Notes under the pieces: model-generated
What the model saw: the letters and a program-made list of their open reading frames with translations, nothing else
The model's database searches: none
Told to the model about the DNA's origin: nothing
In this document: piece after piece, positions 1 through 6,873 of the stretch
Position numbering within the stretch: position 1 is the first letter of the stretch
Layout: each line of letters opens with the position of its first letter
Program-made: the position numbers and the translations under genes
From: Sulfotelmatobacter sp049792875
GTDB taxonomy: Bacteria > Acidobacteriota > Terriglobia > Terriglobales > Acidobacteriaceae
Assembly: GCA_049792875.1 (NCBI GenBank)
Contig: JBARBI010000007.1
Coordinates: forward strand, 1 to 18,207
Reading direction: 5' to 3'
DNA: 18,207 nucleotides

Positions 1-33
1 TATCCACGTGCACCCGCGAAAATCCGCGGCCAC

Positions 34-1725
34 CTAGTCTCTTACTCCATCCATAAACGCGCGCAACTTCCGCGAACGCGAGGGATGACGCAACTTGCGC
101 AACGCCTTGGCTTCGATTTGCCGGATACGTTCGCGGGTGACCGCGAACGATTGTCCGACTTCTTCGAGGGTGTGCTCGCTGCCGTCTTCCAGGCCGAAGC
201 GCATTTTGATGACTTTCTCTTCGCGCGGAGTCAGGGTACGAAGAACCTGGCCGGTCTGATCTTTCAAGTTGACGTTGATGACCGCTTCCGCCGGAGAAAC
301 GACCGCGCGGTCTTCGATGAAGTCGCCGAGATGCGAATCTTCCTCTTCGCCGATCGGCGTTTCGAGAGAGATTGGCTCCTGCGCGATCTTGAGCACCTTG
401 CGCACTTTCGCAACTGGAATGTCCATGCGCTTGGCGATCTCTTCCGACGTCGGCTCGCGTCCCAGTTCCTGCACCAGCTGACGTGAAGTGCGGATCAGCT
501 TGTTGATCGTTTCGATCATGTGCACCGGGATGCGGATCGTACGTGCCTGGTCGGCAATCGCGCGGGTGATGGCCTGCCGAATCCACCACGTGGCATAGGT
601 CGAAAACTTGTAGCCACGGCGGTATTCGAATTTGTCGACGGCCTTCATCAGGCCGATGTTGCCTTCCTGAATCAGGTCGAGGAACTGCAGTCCGCGGTTG
701 GTGTATTTCTTGGCAATCGAAACCACAAGACGCAAGTTAGCCTCGATCAGCTCGCGCTTGGCCTGCTCCGCGTCCATGTCGCCCTGGATGATCTCGCGCT
801 GGGTGCGCTTGAGCTCCTGAAACGACACGCCAGTTTCGAGTTCCAGTTTTTCGACTTCGCCGCGAATCGCGCGCGCCTGCCGCCGATATTCCTTTTTCTG
901 TTCTTCGCTGCGAGTAGCGTCGGCTTTGCGCTCGAGATTCTGCGTCTGGCGGTCGAGCGAACGCATGCCGTCGACCGTCTTGTTCAGGCGCTCGATCAGC
1001 CGCTTGCGCTCGGCGTTGGTGAAACCCAGCTTGCGCACCGCCTGCGACACGGCGACAATGCCGCGCGCCAGCTTGCGCCGGGCTCGCCGATGATCCTTGG
1101 GCTTCTTTGTCTTCGAAACTTCGTGGTATTTTTCTTCGAGCAGCGCGGCCTTTTTGTACAGCTTGGCCATGTCGTCGATTTTGCCGGTGAACTCGTTCAG
1201 GCGGTTCTGCAGGATCTCGTCGGTGATCTCTTCTTCGTCGAAGGTGACCACTTCCTTGATCGAGCGCACGCCCTTTTTGAGGTCTTCGCCCATGGCCAGC
1301 AATTCGCGGATCACGATGGGCGACCGCGACAGGGCCTTGAGCACCCGCAGTTGGCCGCGCTCAATGCGCTTGGCGATTTCTACTTCGCCTTCGCGCGTGA
1401 GCAGCGGCACAGTTCCCATCTCGCGCAGATACATGCGGACGGGATCATTAGTTTTTTCCAGGGCTCCGGGGGTGAGGTCGAGTTCGACGTCTTCCCCTTC
1501 TTCGGAGTCTTCGAATTTCTTGTCGAGCGTGGCGGAAGGCAGCTTGGGGCCTTCCAGCACGTCGATTCCCTGCGTACCGATGGTGGTCAGCAGATCATCC
1601 AGGTCTTCGGGACTGTGCACATCGTGCGGGATCAAATCGTTGACTTGATCGTAGGTGAGATATCCCTTCTCTTTGCCTGTATCGATCAGCTTTTTGATGT
1701 CGTCGAACTTGTCGTCAAGAGCCAA
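34..1725 (-). CDS. rpoD: RNA polymerase housekeeping sigma factor RpoD (sigma-70/SigA)
   Basis: Primary sigma factor that directs RNA polymerase core to promoters. The 563 residues show the full group 1 layout: region 1.1 (about 5-60, with KEKGYLTYDQVNDLIP), region 1.2 (94-125, NDPVRMYLREMGTVPLLT), a long charged non-conserved region (about 126-320), region 2 (322-395, with the -10 recognition and melting segment FSTYATWWIRQAITRAIADQ), region 3 (405-480) and region 4 (493-550, helix-turn-helix ending VTRERIRQIEAKALRKLR). Region 1.1 plus the long spacer make this the housekeeping rather than an alternative sigma. The start is TTG at 1723-1725, with AAGGA seven bases upstream; the next in-frame Met is residue 98, inside region 1.2, so TTG is the only sensible start. 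dnaG lies 221 bases upstream on the same strand, the classic dnaG-rpoD order. Identification is secure. Confidence 0.98.
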   Translation of the reverse strand: MALDDKFDDIKKLIDTGKEKGYLTYDQVNDLIPHDVHSPEDLDDLLTTIGTQGIDVLEGPKLPSATLDKKFEDSEEGEDVELDLTPGALEKTNDPVRMYLREMGTVPLLTREGEVEIAKRIERGQLRVLKALSRSPIVIRELLAMGEDLKKGVRSIKEVVTFDEEEITDEILQNRLNEFTGKIDDMAKLYKKAALLEEKYHEVSKTKKPKDHRRARRKLARGIVAVSQAVRKLGFTNAERKRLIERLNKTVDGMRSLDRQTQNLERKADATRSEEQKKEYRRQARAIRGEVEKLELETGVSFQELKRTQREIIQGDMDAEQAKRELIEANLRLVVSIAKKYTNRGLQFLDLIQEGNIGLMKAVDKFEYRRGYKFSTYATWWIRQAITRAIADQARTIRIPVHMIETINKLIRTSRQLVQELGREPTSEEIAKRMDIPVAKVRKVLKIAQEPISLETPIGEEEDSHLGDFIEDRAVVSPAEAVINVNLKDQTGQVLRTLTPREEKVIKMRFGLEDGSEHTLEEVGQSFAVTRERIRQIEAKALRKLRHPSRSRKLRAFMDGVRD

Positions 1726-1946
1726 GAGGTGTCCTTAAACTACTCATTTCCGCTCCACAGGAGCGTGTGGTAAAGTTTCCGAAAGGTGGGAATCTGGGGT
1801 CTTGCGGGATGTGCGTATAGCACAAACTTTCAGAGTTTAGCACATAAGTGCCGTGCCGTCTATGGGATGCCCGCTTCAGTTGCCCTGCGCCCGCCGCTAT
1901 CTTCAACTCTCCTAGATAGTTAGATGGTTTGCAAGCTGTTTTTGTT
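1726..1946 (-). promoter_or_regulatory. dnaG-rpoD intergenic leader with possible rpoD promoter
   Basis: This is the 221-base gap in front of rpoD. On the minus strand it contains TGCTATACG, which fits an extended -10 element (TGnTATAAT) but has no good -35 at 17 bases. Next to it is the perfect inverted repeat AAACT-CTGAA-AGTTT, and the word TGTGCTA occurs twice. An internal rpoD promoter here would match what is known of dnaG-rpoD operons in other bacteria, but the assignment rests on one weak box. No convincing rho-independent terminator separates dnaG from rpoD, so read-through from dnaG is also possible. Confidence 0.3.
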
Positions 1947-1950
1947 TCAT
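1912..1950 (-). other. Possible 12-codon leader ORF overlapping the dnaG stop
   Basis: ATG at 1948-1950 overlaps the dnaG TGA stop (ATGA), is preceded by a perfect AGGAGG (1956-1961, in the last codons of dnaG) at a 5-base spacing, and encodes MKQKQLANHLTI before a TAG stop. The arrangement is that of a translationally coupled downstream cistron, but only 12 codons are present before rpoD begins 186 bases later. It could be a leader peptide influencing rpoD expression, a remnant of a lost gene, or chance: the SD falls on two Arg codons of dnaG. Translation is not demonstrated. Confidence 0.35.
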
Positions 1951-3947
1951 GCACTCCTCCTGGTTCCTGGGATTTTCAGGCCATCTTCGGCCAGACTGGG
2001 ATCGCGCAGTGCACGGCTGATGCGCTCCAGGTCCAACAGCAGTTCTTTGAGCCGATCCTTGTCGCCGGCGAGGCCGGGCTTCTTGAGCTCTTGCTGGACG
2101 TCTTCCTGGCGGCGGCGCAAGTGAATGCGGCGCAAGGCGCGGACGGCGGCTTCCAGGACTTCGGCCGTGAGTTCTTCGTCTTCCTTCAGCAGGATGGAAG
2201 CCAGCATCCGGCGATCGCCCTCCGTGGCGGGCACTTCCAGCACATCGGCACATTCGCGGCCTGCGTTGAGCAGGCACTCTGCCAGCGATTCGGTGGCCAG
2301 CCCGCGATGCAGAGCCTCGTTCTGCAGAACAAACTGCGCCTGGCGTGCGGGATCGAACTCTTCTTCAGCGCCGTCGCGAGCGGAGAGATGTTCCTCGCCG
2401 GACATTTGCCGCGCCGAGGCCAACGCACGAATCAGAACTTTTTCTGCGTCGGTTGCCTGCGCCTCGACCGGGGCTTTGACGGTGGACGTGGCACGGGTGG
2501 ACGCGGCGTGCCGCAATTCTTGTCGCAAGACTGCGGAATCGATGCTGAGTTTCTGCGAGATCTCGTGGGCGAGTTCGTCGCGCACGATTCGGCTGGGCAC
2601 CCGCTGAATGTGGGGCAGGAGATAATTTACTGCCTTCTGCTTGCCTTCGCCGCTGCGCACGGGAAATTGTGTGCGGGCTCGTTCGATCAAGTAGTCGAAA
2701 TATTTCAGGGAGTGCTTCAGCGCTGCTCCGTAGGCCTCTTTACCTTTGCGGCGGATGTAGAGATCGGGATCGAATCCCTGATCGAGAGTGAGCACCTTGA
2801 TGGTGAATTCTTCCTCCACCAGCAAGCCCAGCGTGCGCTCCGTCGCCTTGGCTCCGGCGGTATCGGGATCGAAGTTCACGACCGCATTCTTGCTGAATCG
2901 GCCTAGGAGCTTGGCTTGGAGTTCGGTGAAGGCGGTGCCGGAGCTGGCGATGACGTTGTGAAATCCGGCGGCGTAGACAGAGATGCAATCCATTTGTCCT
3001 TCGACCAGGATGGCGTAGTCGAATTTCTTGATCCATTCCTTGGCGACGTCCAGATTAAATAGAACGCGGCCTTTGGAGTAGATCGGGGTCTCGGGCGAAT
3101 TCAGATATTTGGGGCCGGATTTTTCATCGGTTGCCAGGGTGCGGCCAGTGAAGGCGATTACTTTCCCTGCTTCGCTGGCGATGGGGAACACGACGCGGTT
3201 GCGGAATTTCGAGTACATGGCGGAGACTGCGGCTTCCGGCTTTCGGGTTCCGGCTTCCGGCTCGCGGGTGGAGTCAAAATCGCCGCCCTGTCCGTCCAAA
3301 GAGCGAGCGGACAAGGACGGGGCACCCGAGTTGTCAGAGGCTTGCCGAGGGCCGGAAGCTGAAAGCCGGTCGTCTTGCTTCCAGGAAAACAGGCCGCTTT
3401 CGCGTAGCACTTCTTCGCTGAATTCCTCTTTCAGGCAGTCGCGGAGGAGGAAGCCGGAGTCCGGCGCGTAGCCGATGCGGAAGCGGGCGATCATTTCCTG
3501 ATCGAGGCCGCGGCCGGTCAGATACTCGCGTGCCCTCGCACCTTCGGGCCGCTTCAGGCACTCTTGGAAAAATGCTACCGCGCGTTCGTGCACATCGAGC
3601 AATTGGCCGCGGAGGCGCGCTTCCTTGGCTTCACCCGGAGTTGAGTAGCTCGCCTTGGGCAGAGGGATGCCCAGCTTCTGGGCCACCATCCGCACGGACT
3701 CGGGGAAGGTGATGTTTTCGATTTTCTGCACGAAGCTGAAGACGTCGCCGGACACACCGCAGCCGAAGCAGTGATAAAACTGCCGCGTGGCATGCACCGA
3801 AAACGACGGCGTTTTCTCGCCGTGAAACGGACACAGCCCGGAATAATTCTGCGCCCCGGCCTTCTTCAGCTTGATGTAGTCGCCGATGATCCGGACGATG
3901 TCCGCCTGCTGCTTGACGGTGTACGCGAAATCGCCAGGGTTCGCCAT
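1947..3947 (-). CDS. dnaG: DNA primase DnaG
   Basis: Synthesises RNA primers for the replication fork, acting with the replicative helicase. The 666 residues show the CHC2 zinc-binding domain (C39, H42, C60, C63, with CPFHGEKTPSFSV), the RNA-polymerase core, and the TOPRIM catalytic motifs VEGQMD (E316, D320) and NFDPDTAG (D360, D362), followed by a C-terminal helicase-interaction region (about 500-666). ATG at 3945-3947 begins the usual primase N-terminus; no strong SD sits at normal spacing (GGAG is 14 bases upstream). Residues about 190-243 are a low-complexity insertion rich in Ser, Asp, Pro and Glu, with the near-repeat EPEAG/KPEAA. It falls in the loop where other primases pass from TGLL to YDRFRERVMFPI in a few residues; the flanks here are ESGLF and YSKFRNRVVFPI. 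The frame is intact, so the enzyme is probably functional. Upstream is mutS2, downstream rpoD. Confidence 0.97.
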   Translation of the reverse strand: MANPGDFAYTVKQQADIVRIIGDYIKLKKAGAQNYSGLCPFHGEKTPSFSVHATRQFYHCFGCGVSGDVFSFVQKIENITFPESVRMVAQKLGIPLPKASYSTPGEAKEARLRGQLLDVHERAVAFFQECLKRPEGARAREYLTGRGLDQEMIARFRIGYAPDSGFLLRDCLKEEFSEEVLRESGLFSWKQDDRLSASGPRQASDNSGAPSLSARSLDGQGGDFDSTREPEAGTRKPEAAVSAMYSKFRNRVVFPIASEAGKVIAFTGRTLATDEKSGPKYLNSPETPIYSKGRVLFNLDVAKEWIKKFDYAILVEGQMDCISVYAAGFHNVIASSGTAFTELQAKLLGRFSKNAVVNFDPDTAGAKATERTLGLLVEEEFTIKVLTLDQGFDPDLYIRRKGKEAYGAALKHSLKYFDYLIERARTQFPVRSGEGKQKAVNYLLPHIQRVPSRIVRDELAHEISQKLSIDSAVLRQELRHAASTRATSTVKAPVEAQATDAEKVLIRALASARQMSGEEHLSARDGAEEEFDPARQAQFVLQNEALHRGLATESLAECLLNAGRECADVLEVPATEGDRRMLASILLKEDEELTAEVLEAAVRALRRIHLRRRQEDVQQELKKPGLAGDKDRLKELLLDLERISRALRDPSLAEDGLKIPGTRRSA
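3219..3380. repeat. Palindromic repeat-like insertion inside dnaG
   Basis: The DNA encoding DnaG residues about 190-243 does not look like the surrounding gene. It contains two copies of CGGCTTCCGGC (3230-3240 and 3251-3261) and an inverted partner GCCGGAAGCTGAAAGCCGG (3351-3369), with GGACGGGGCACCCGAG between them, the kind of wording seen in intergenic repeats of Acidobacteriota. Its length is a multiple of three and it leaves the reading frame open. Its origin as an inserted intergenic repeat is inferred from the palindromes and from its placement in a loop of variable length. Confidence 0.6.
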
Positions 3948-4163
3948 TTAGGGACAGAATTCTCCACAAGAATTGTCAGGGAGAAATCCGTTGATGGGAA
4001 TATAGCAGGACGGTTTAATTGCGGAAAAACTGTGGAATACGCTTGTATCCCGTTGATGACCTAGGAAAATGAGGCCTTCGGGGTGAAATGTGGATGGCGG
4101 AGGGAGTTGGGACGGGGGTAGGGATGCTTCGACTGCCGTGCCAGATCTGGACCGCGTCTCACG
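3948..4163 (-). promoter_or_regulatory. dnaG upstream region: possible extended -10 promoter and leader hairpin
   Basis: This is the 216-base gap between mutS2 and dnaG. On the minus strand TGCTATATT (hexamer at 3999-4004) is a good extended -10 box without a clear -35; it would give a leader of about 44 bases. Within that leader AATTCT/AGAATT (3958-3963 and 3969-3974) can pair around a 5-base loop; the only SD-like GGAG overlaps this hairpin, 14 bases from the ATG. Regulation by the hairpin is speculative. The rest of the gap shows nothing recognisable. Confidence 0.35.
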
Positions 4164-6653
4164 TTACACGTTCAGCTCAACCAGCGTCGCTCCTCCGCCG
4201 CCTTCGTTTTGGGGGGCTTCGGCCACCGACGCCACGTGGGGATGTTGCTGCAGCAACTGGCGGAGGGCCTTGCGGAGGATGCCCATGCCGCTGCCGTGGA
4301 CTACGCGGACGCGTGGGAGCCCGGCCAGAAATGCCTGGTCCACGAACCTCTCGACTCTCGACGAAGCTTCGTCTACGGTTTGGCCGATTACGTTGATTTC
4401 GCTGGGTACGTTCGCGCCTTCGTTTTCGAGCGAGACGGAGATGCCCTTCGCGCGGGCCGCTTTGAGGGGAGTATCGGCCGCCCTGTCTTGGGCACTGGCG
4501 AGCACCTCGGCGATGTCGTCGCGCGCGATCTTCATCTTCATCACGCCCATCTCGACTTCGAAGTGATTGTCGTCGACTTTACGGACGACTCGCGCCCCGC
4601 GTCCGGTCGACTTCAACTTCACCGTGTCGCCTTCGGAAACGTGCTTCACGACCTGTGGTTGGGCGTGCGGGTCGCCGTGGTCGGCTCCGGTGGAATGGGC
4701 CACCACGGTGGAATCGAACTGCTCGCGGAACTCGCGGCGCAACTTCGCGATTCTGCGCTCGGCATCTTTCGAAAGCTTCTGGGCGGCGGCGCGGTCCTGC
4801 ACGGCGTTGACGGCCTCGCGGGCGTGATACTCGAAATCGCGCAGCAGGCTTTCCAGTTTCTTCTCCATCTCCCGAATCTTGACCTGCTGCTCTTTGCGTC
4901 CCTCGGCGGCCAGATGGGCTTTTTCGCGCTCCAGATCCTGTTCGCGCGCCTTCAGGCGCAGGCGTTCGTTGTCAGCCTCTCGCAAGTCGGCGTGCAACTT
5001 GTCGAGAAATTGTCCTACGTCGCGGGCCTGGGTGCCCAGGCGCGATCGCGCGCTGTCGATGATGGCGGGATTCAGGCCCAACCGCCGCGCGATGTTGATG
5101 CCCGCCGACGCTCCCGGCACACCCATTTTCAACTCGTAGGTCGGCTGCAACGTGACCTCGTCAAATCCCACGGACGCATTCACAACGCCCGGGGTATTCG
5201 CGGCGTAGACCTTGAGCGAAGTGTGGTGCGTCGAGATCACGGTCCTGCAGCCGATGCTGCCGAAATGCCCGGCAATCGCGACAGCCAGGGCCGCACCCTC
5301 TTCCGGGTCGGTGGCCGAGCCCAGTTCGTCCAGCAATACGAGCGACTGGGCGGTCGCGGTGCGCGAGATGAAATCGATGTTGGTGACGTGCGCCGAGAAG
5401 GTGGAAAGATTCTGTTCGATCGACTGGTAGTCACCGATATCGGCGAGCACTGCGTCGAACACGGGGAGTTCGGCACGGTCGGCGGGCACCGGCAGGCCGG
5501 ACTGCGCCATCAGGGCGAGCAGGCCGGCTGTCTTCAACGTGACCGTTTTGCCGCCGGTGTTGGGGCCAGTGATGATGAGCTGACGGCGAGTACCTTCCAG
5601 TTCGACTGTGACTGGGACTACCGCTACACCCTTGGCTTTTAGGTTGCGCTCCAGCAGAGGGTGCCTGGCATTGTGCAGTAGCAGGCGAGCGTTGCTCGCC
5701 CCGGGCGGGCGAATGCGCCCGTCCCCACACGAGTCTTGGCGCTCTCCACTTAGGTGAACAACTACGCAGTTGTAATCTTCTGCAAATCGCGCCTTCGCGA
5801 ATTGCAGCTCCAGTTCGCCCAGCGCTTCGACCGCCGCCAGAATCTCTGCGGACTTCGTTCCGATGCGCTGCGTCATCTCCAGCAGAATGCGGTGAATCTC
5901 GGCCAACTCCTCTTCCAGCAGGCGCACCAGTTCGTTGTTCTGCTCGATCGTCTCCAGAGGCTCGACGAACACCGTCTGCCCGCTGGAACTCGCACCGTGG
6001 ACCACGCCCTGCACGCGCCGTTTCTGCTCCACTTTCACCGGGATGACGAAGCGCTCCCCGCGGATGGTGACCAATTCATCCTGCACGGTACCGCCCTCGG
6101 CAAGCCGCCGTAAGTATCCCCGCAGCGATTCCTGAATCGAGCGCCGCTGCTTCTCGATCTCGCGGCGAACGCGCGCCAACTCGGGCGAAGCCTTGTCGTC
6201 CAGCGTTCCATCGGGCTGAATCTTGTTGCGGAACTGGCGCAGAAACTCGGTAAAGTCCACGATCTGGTCCGAGAGAGAGCGCACTCTGTGCCAGTCGGAC
6301 TTCATGCTCGCTGGAGGATGCAGCGCGATCTCCCGCCATTCCGCGGCACGATCCACGACGAGAATGACGTCGCGAATCTCTGTGGTCTCCAGGGCGGCGC
6401 CCGCGATGCGGGCTTCCTGGACGAGAAGATCGATCTTGATCAGCGCGGAAAAATCAAACGTTCCACCCACCCGCCGAAATTCCCGAATCTCGCTTGCCAG
6501 TTCCTGCTGGTTTTCAATCCAGACTCGGTCCGTTGATGGAGCAAGGGCGGCAATCCTCTCCTGCCCGAGGGGCGACGAGGCGTATCCGCGGAGCAGTCCC
6601 CGCAGGGAGTCAAACTCCAGCACGCGCGCCGAACTGTGGATGAGTTCACCCAT
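4164..6653 (-). CDS. mutS2: MutS2 family ATPase/endonuclease with Smr domain
   Basis: MutS homologue lacking the mismatch-recognition domain; known members act in suppression of recombination and, in Firmicutes, in resolving collided ribosomes. The 829 residues show an N-terminal core/clamp region (1-340), the ATPase with Walker A GPNTGGKT (363-370) and Walker B LVLLDELG (438-445), the dimer segment STHHTSLKVYA (474-484), a long charged coiled coil (about 535-650), a KOW-like beta segment (about 672-718), and a C-terminal Smr domain (about 752-829) with HGSGMG (786-791). The usual LDLRG motif of Smr reads INVIG (753-757) here. Residues about 302-321 are an insertion encoded by palindromic DNA. 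Start ATG at 6651-6653; no strong SD is visible. The histidine kinase lies 220 bases upstream and dnaG 216 bases downstream, same strand. Identification is secure. Confidence 0.95.
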   Translation of the reverse strand: MGELIHSSARVLEFDSLRGLLRGYASSPLGQERIAALAPSTDRVWIENQQELASEIREFRRVGGTFDFSALIKIDLLVQEARIAGAALETTEIRDVILVVDRAAEWREIALHPPASMKSDWHRVRSLSDQIVDFTEFLRQFRNKIQPDGTLDDKASPELARVRREIEKQRRSIQESLRGYLRRLAEGGTVQDELVTIRGERFVIPVKVEQKRRVQGVVHGASSSGQTVFVEPLETIEQNNELVRLLEEELAEIHRILLEMTQRIGTKSAEILAAVEALGELELQFAKARFAEDYNCVVVHLSGERQDSCGDGRIRPPGASNARLLLHNARHPLLERNLKAKGVAVVPVTVELEGTRRQLIITGPNTGGKTVTLKTAGLLALMAQSGLPVPADRAELPVFDAVLADIGDYQSIEQNLSTFSAHVTNIDFISRTATAQSLVLLDELGSATDPEEGAALAVAIAGHFGSIGCRTVISTHHTSLKVYAANTPGVVNASVGFDEVTLQPTYELKMGVPGASAGINIARRLGLNPAIIDSARSRLGTQARDVGQFLDKLHADLREADNERLRLKAREQDLEREKAHLAAEGRKEQQVKIREMEKKLESLLRDFEYHAREAVNAVQDRAAAQKLSKDAERRIAKLRREFREQFDSTVVAHSTGADHGDPHAQPQVVKHVSEGDTVKLKSTGRGARVVRKVDDNHFEVEMGVMKMKIARDDIAEVLASAQDRAADTPLKAARAKGISVSLENEGANVPSEINVIGQTVDEASSRVERFVDQAFLAGLPRVRVVHGSGMGILRKALRQLLQQHPHVASVAEAPQNEGGGGATLVELNV
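5684..5731. repeat. Two adjacent palindromes inserted in mutS2
   Basis: GGCGAGC-GTT-GCTCGCC (5684-5700) is a perfect 7-base inverted repeat with a 3-base loop. It is followed at once by GGGCG-AATG-CGCCC (5707-5720) and the tail GTCCCCACA. The second half resembles the dispersed repeat copies at 11230-11260, 16379-16408 and 16766-16797. Together they encode most of the extra segment around residues 302-321 of MutS2, in frame. This is read as an intergenic-type repeat that has become coding. Confidence 0.6.
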
Positions 6654-6873
6654 CGCATTTCATGGTACAGGAGCCGAACGCGGCGATGGAGCAGTAATGA
6701 GTGGGAGGGCAGAGGATCGAGCGCAAAAATCGAAGAAATTAAAGACCTAGAATTGGTTCCACAAATGCTTCTTGATGGGAAGAAACTTTCCCTCCAGCCG
6801 GCTGAACGGTTTGCTGAAAAACTCGGTGCAGGAGCCTCACGGTTGAAGCCCCGGTGGAAAGGGACTTGCGTGT
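6654..6873. other. Gap between histidine kinase and mutS2
   Basis: This is 220 bases without a supported gene. The half nearest mutS2 is AT-richer (about 6720-6790) but shows no promoter with both boxes. The half nearest the kinase holds the repeat-like stretch at 6808-6870. No terminator with a clear stem and T-run was found. Confidence 0.5.
6808..6870 (-). repeat. Degenerate intergenic repeat with TTTTTCAGC end
   Basis: Read on the minus strand this stretch contains CCGGGGCTTCAACCG followed by GAGTTTTTCAGCAAACC. The combination of a GGGGCTT... block and a terminal TTTTTCAGCAnCC is wording I associate with repeats between genes in Acidobacteriota. There is no open frame or transposase. Only one copy is in the window, so the repeat status rests on recollection and not on internal comparison. 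Confidence 0.35.

Noticed and set aside
1..33. TATCCACG near the left edge as a DnaA box, and CCGCG-GATTTT-CGCGG as an rpoD terminator
   Set aside because: The box is a single partial match without a cluster, and the hairpin has only five pairs and no T-run inside the window.
520..1773. Long plus-strand open frame (417 codons) opposite rpoD
   Set aside because: It is the shadow of rpoD, whose protein is unmistakable; the antisense product has no recognisable domain and only reflects GC-rich codon use.
1715..1954. 79-codon minus-strand frame (GTG start) filling the dnaG-rpoD gap and overlapping the rpoD start
   Set aside because: The GTG is too close to AGGAGG, the product has no recognisable features, and the region more likely holds regulatory sequence; the 12-codon ATG frame is a better fit to the SD.
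3229..3369. Short repeats in dnaG considered as a CRISPR array
   Set aside because: Units are not regularly spaced, have no unique spacers, lie in a coding frame and are partly inverted.
4209..5642. Plus-strand open frame of 477 codons opposite mutS2
   Set aside because: Antisense to conserved ATPase motifs of MutS2, with no domain and no convincing start signal.
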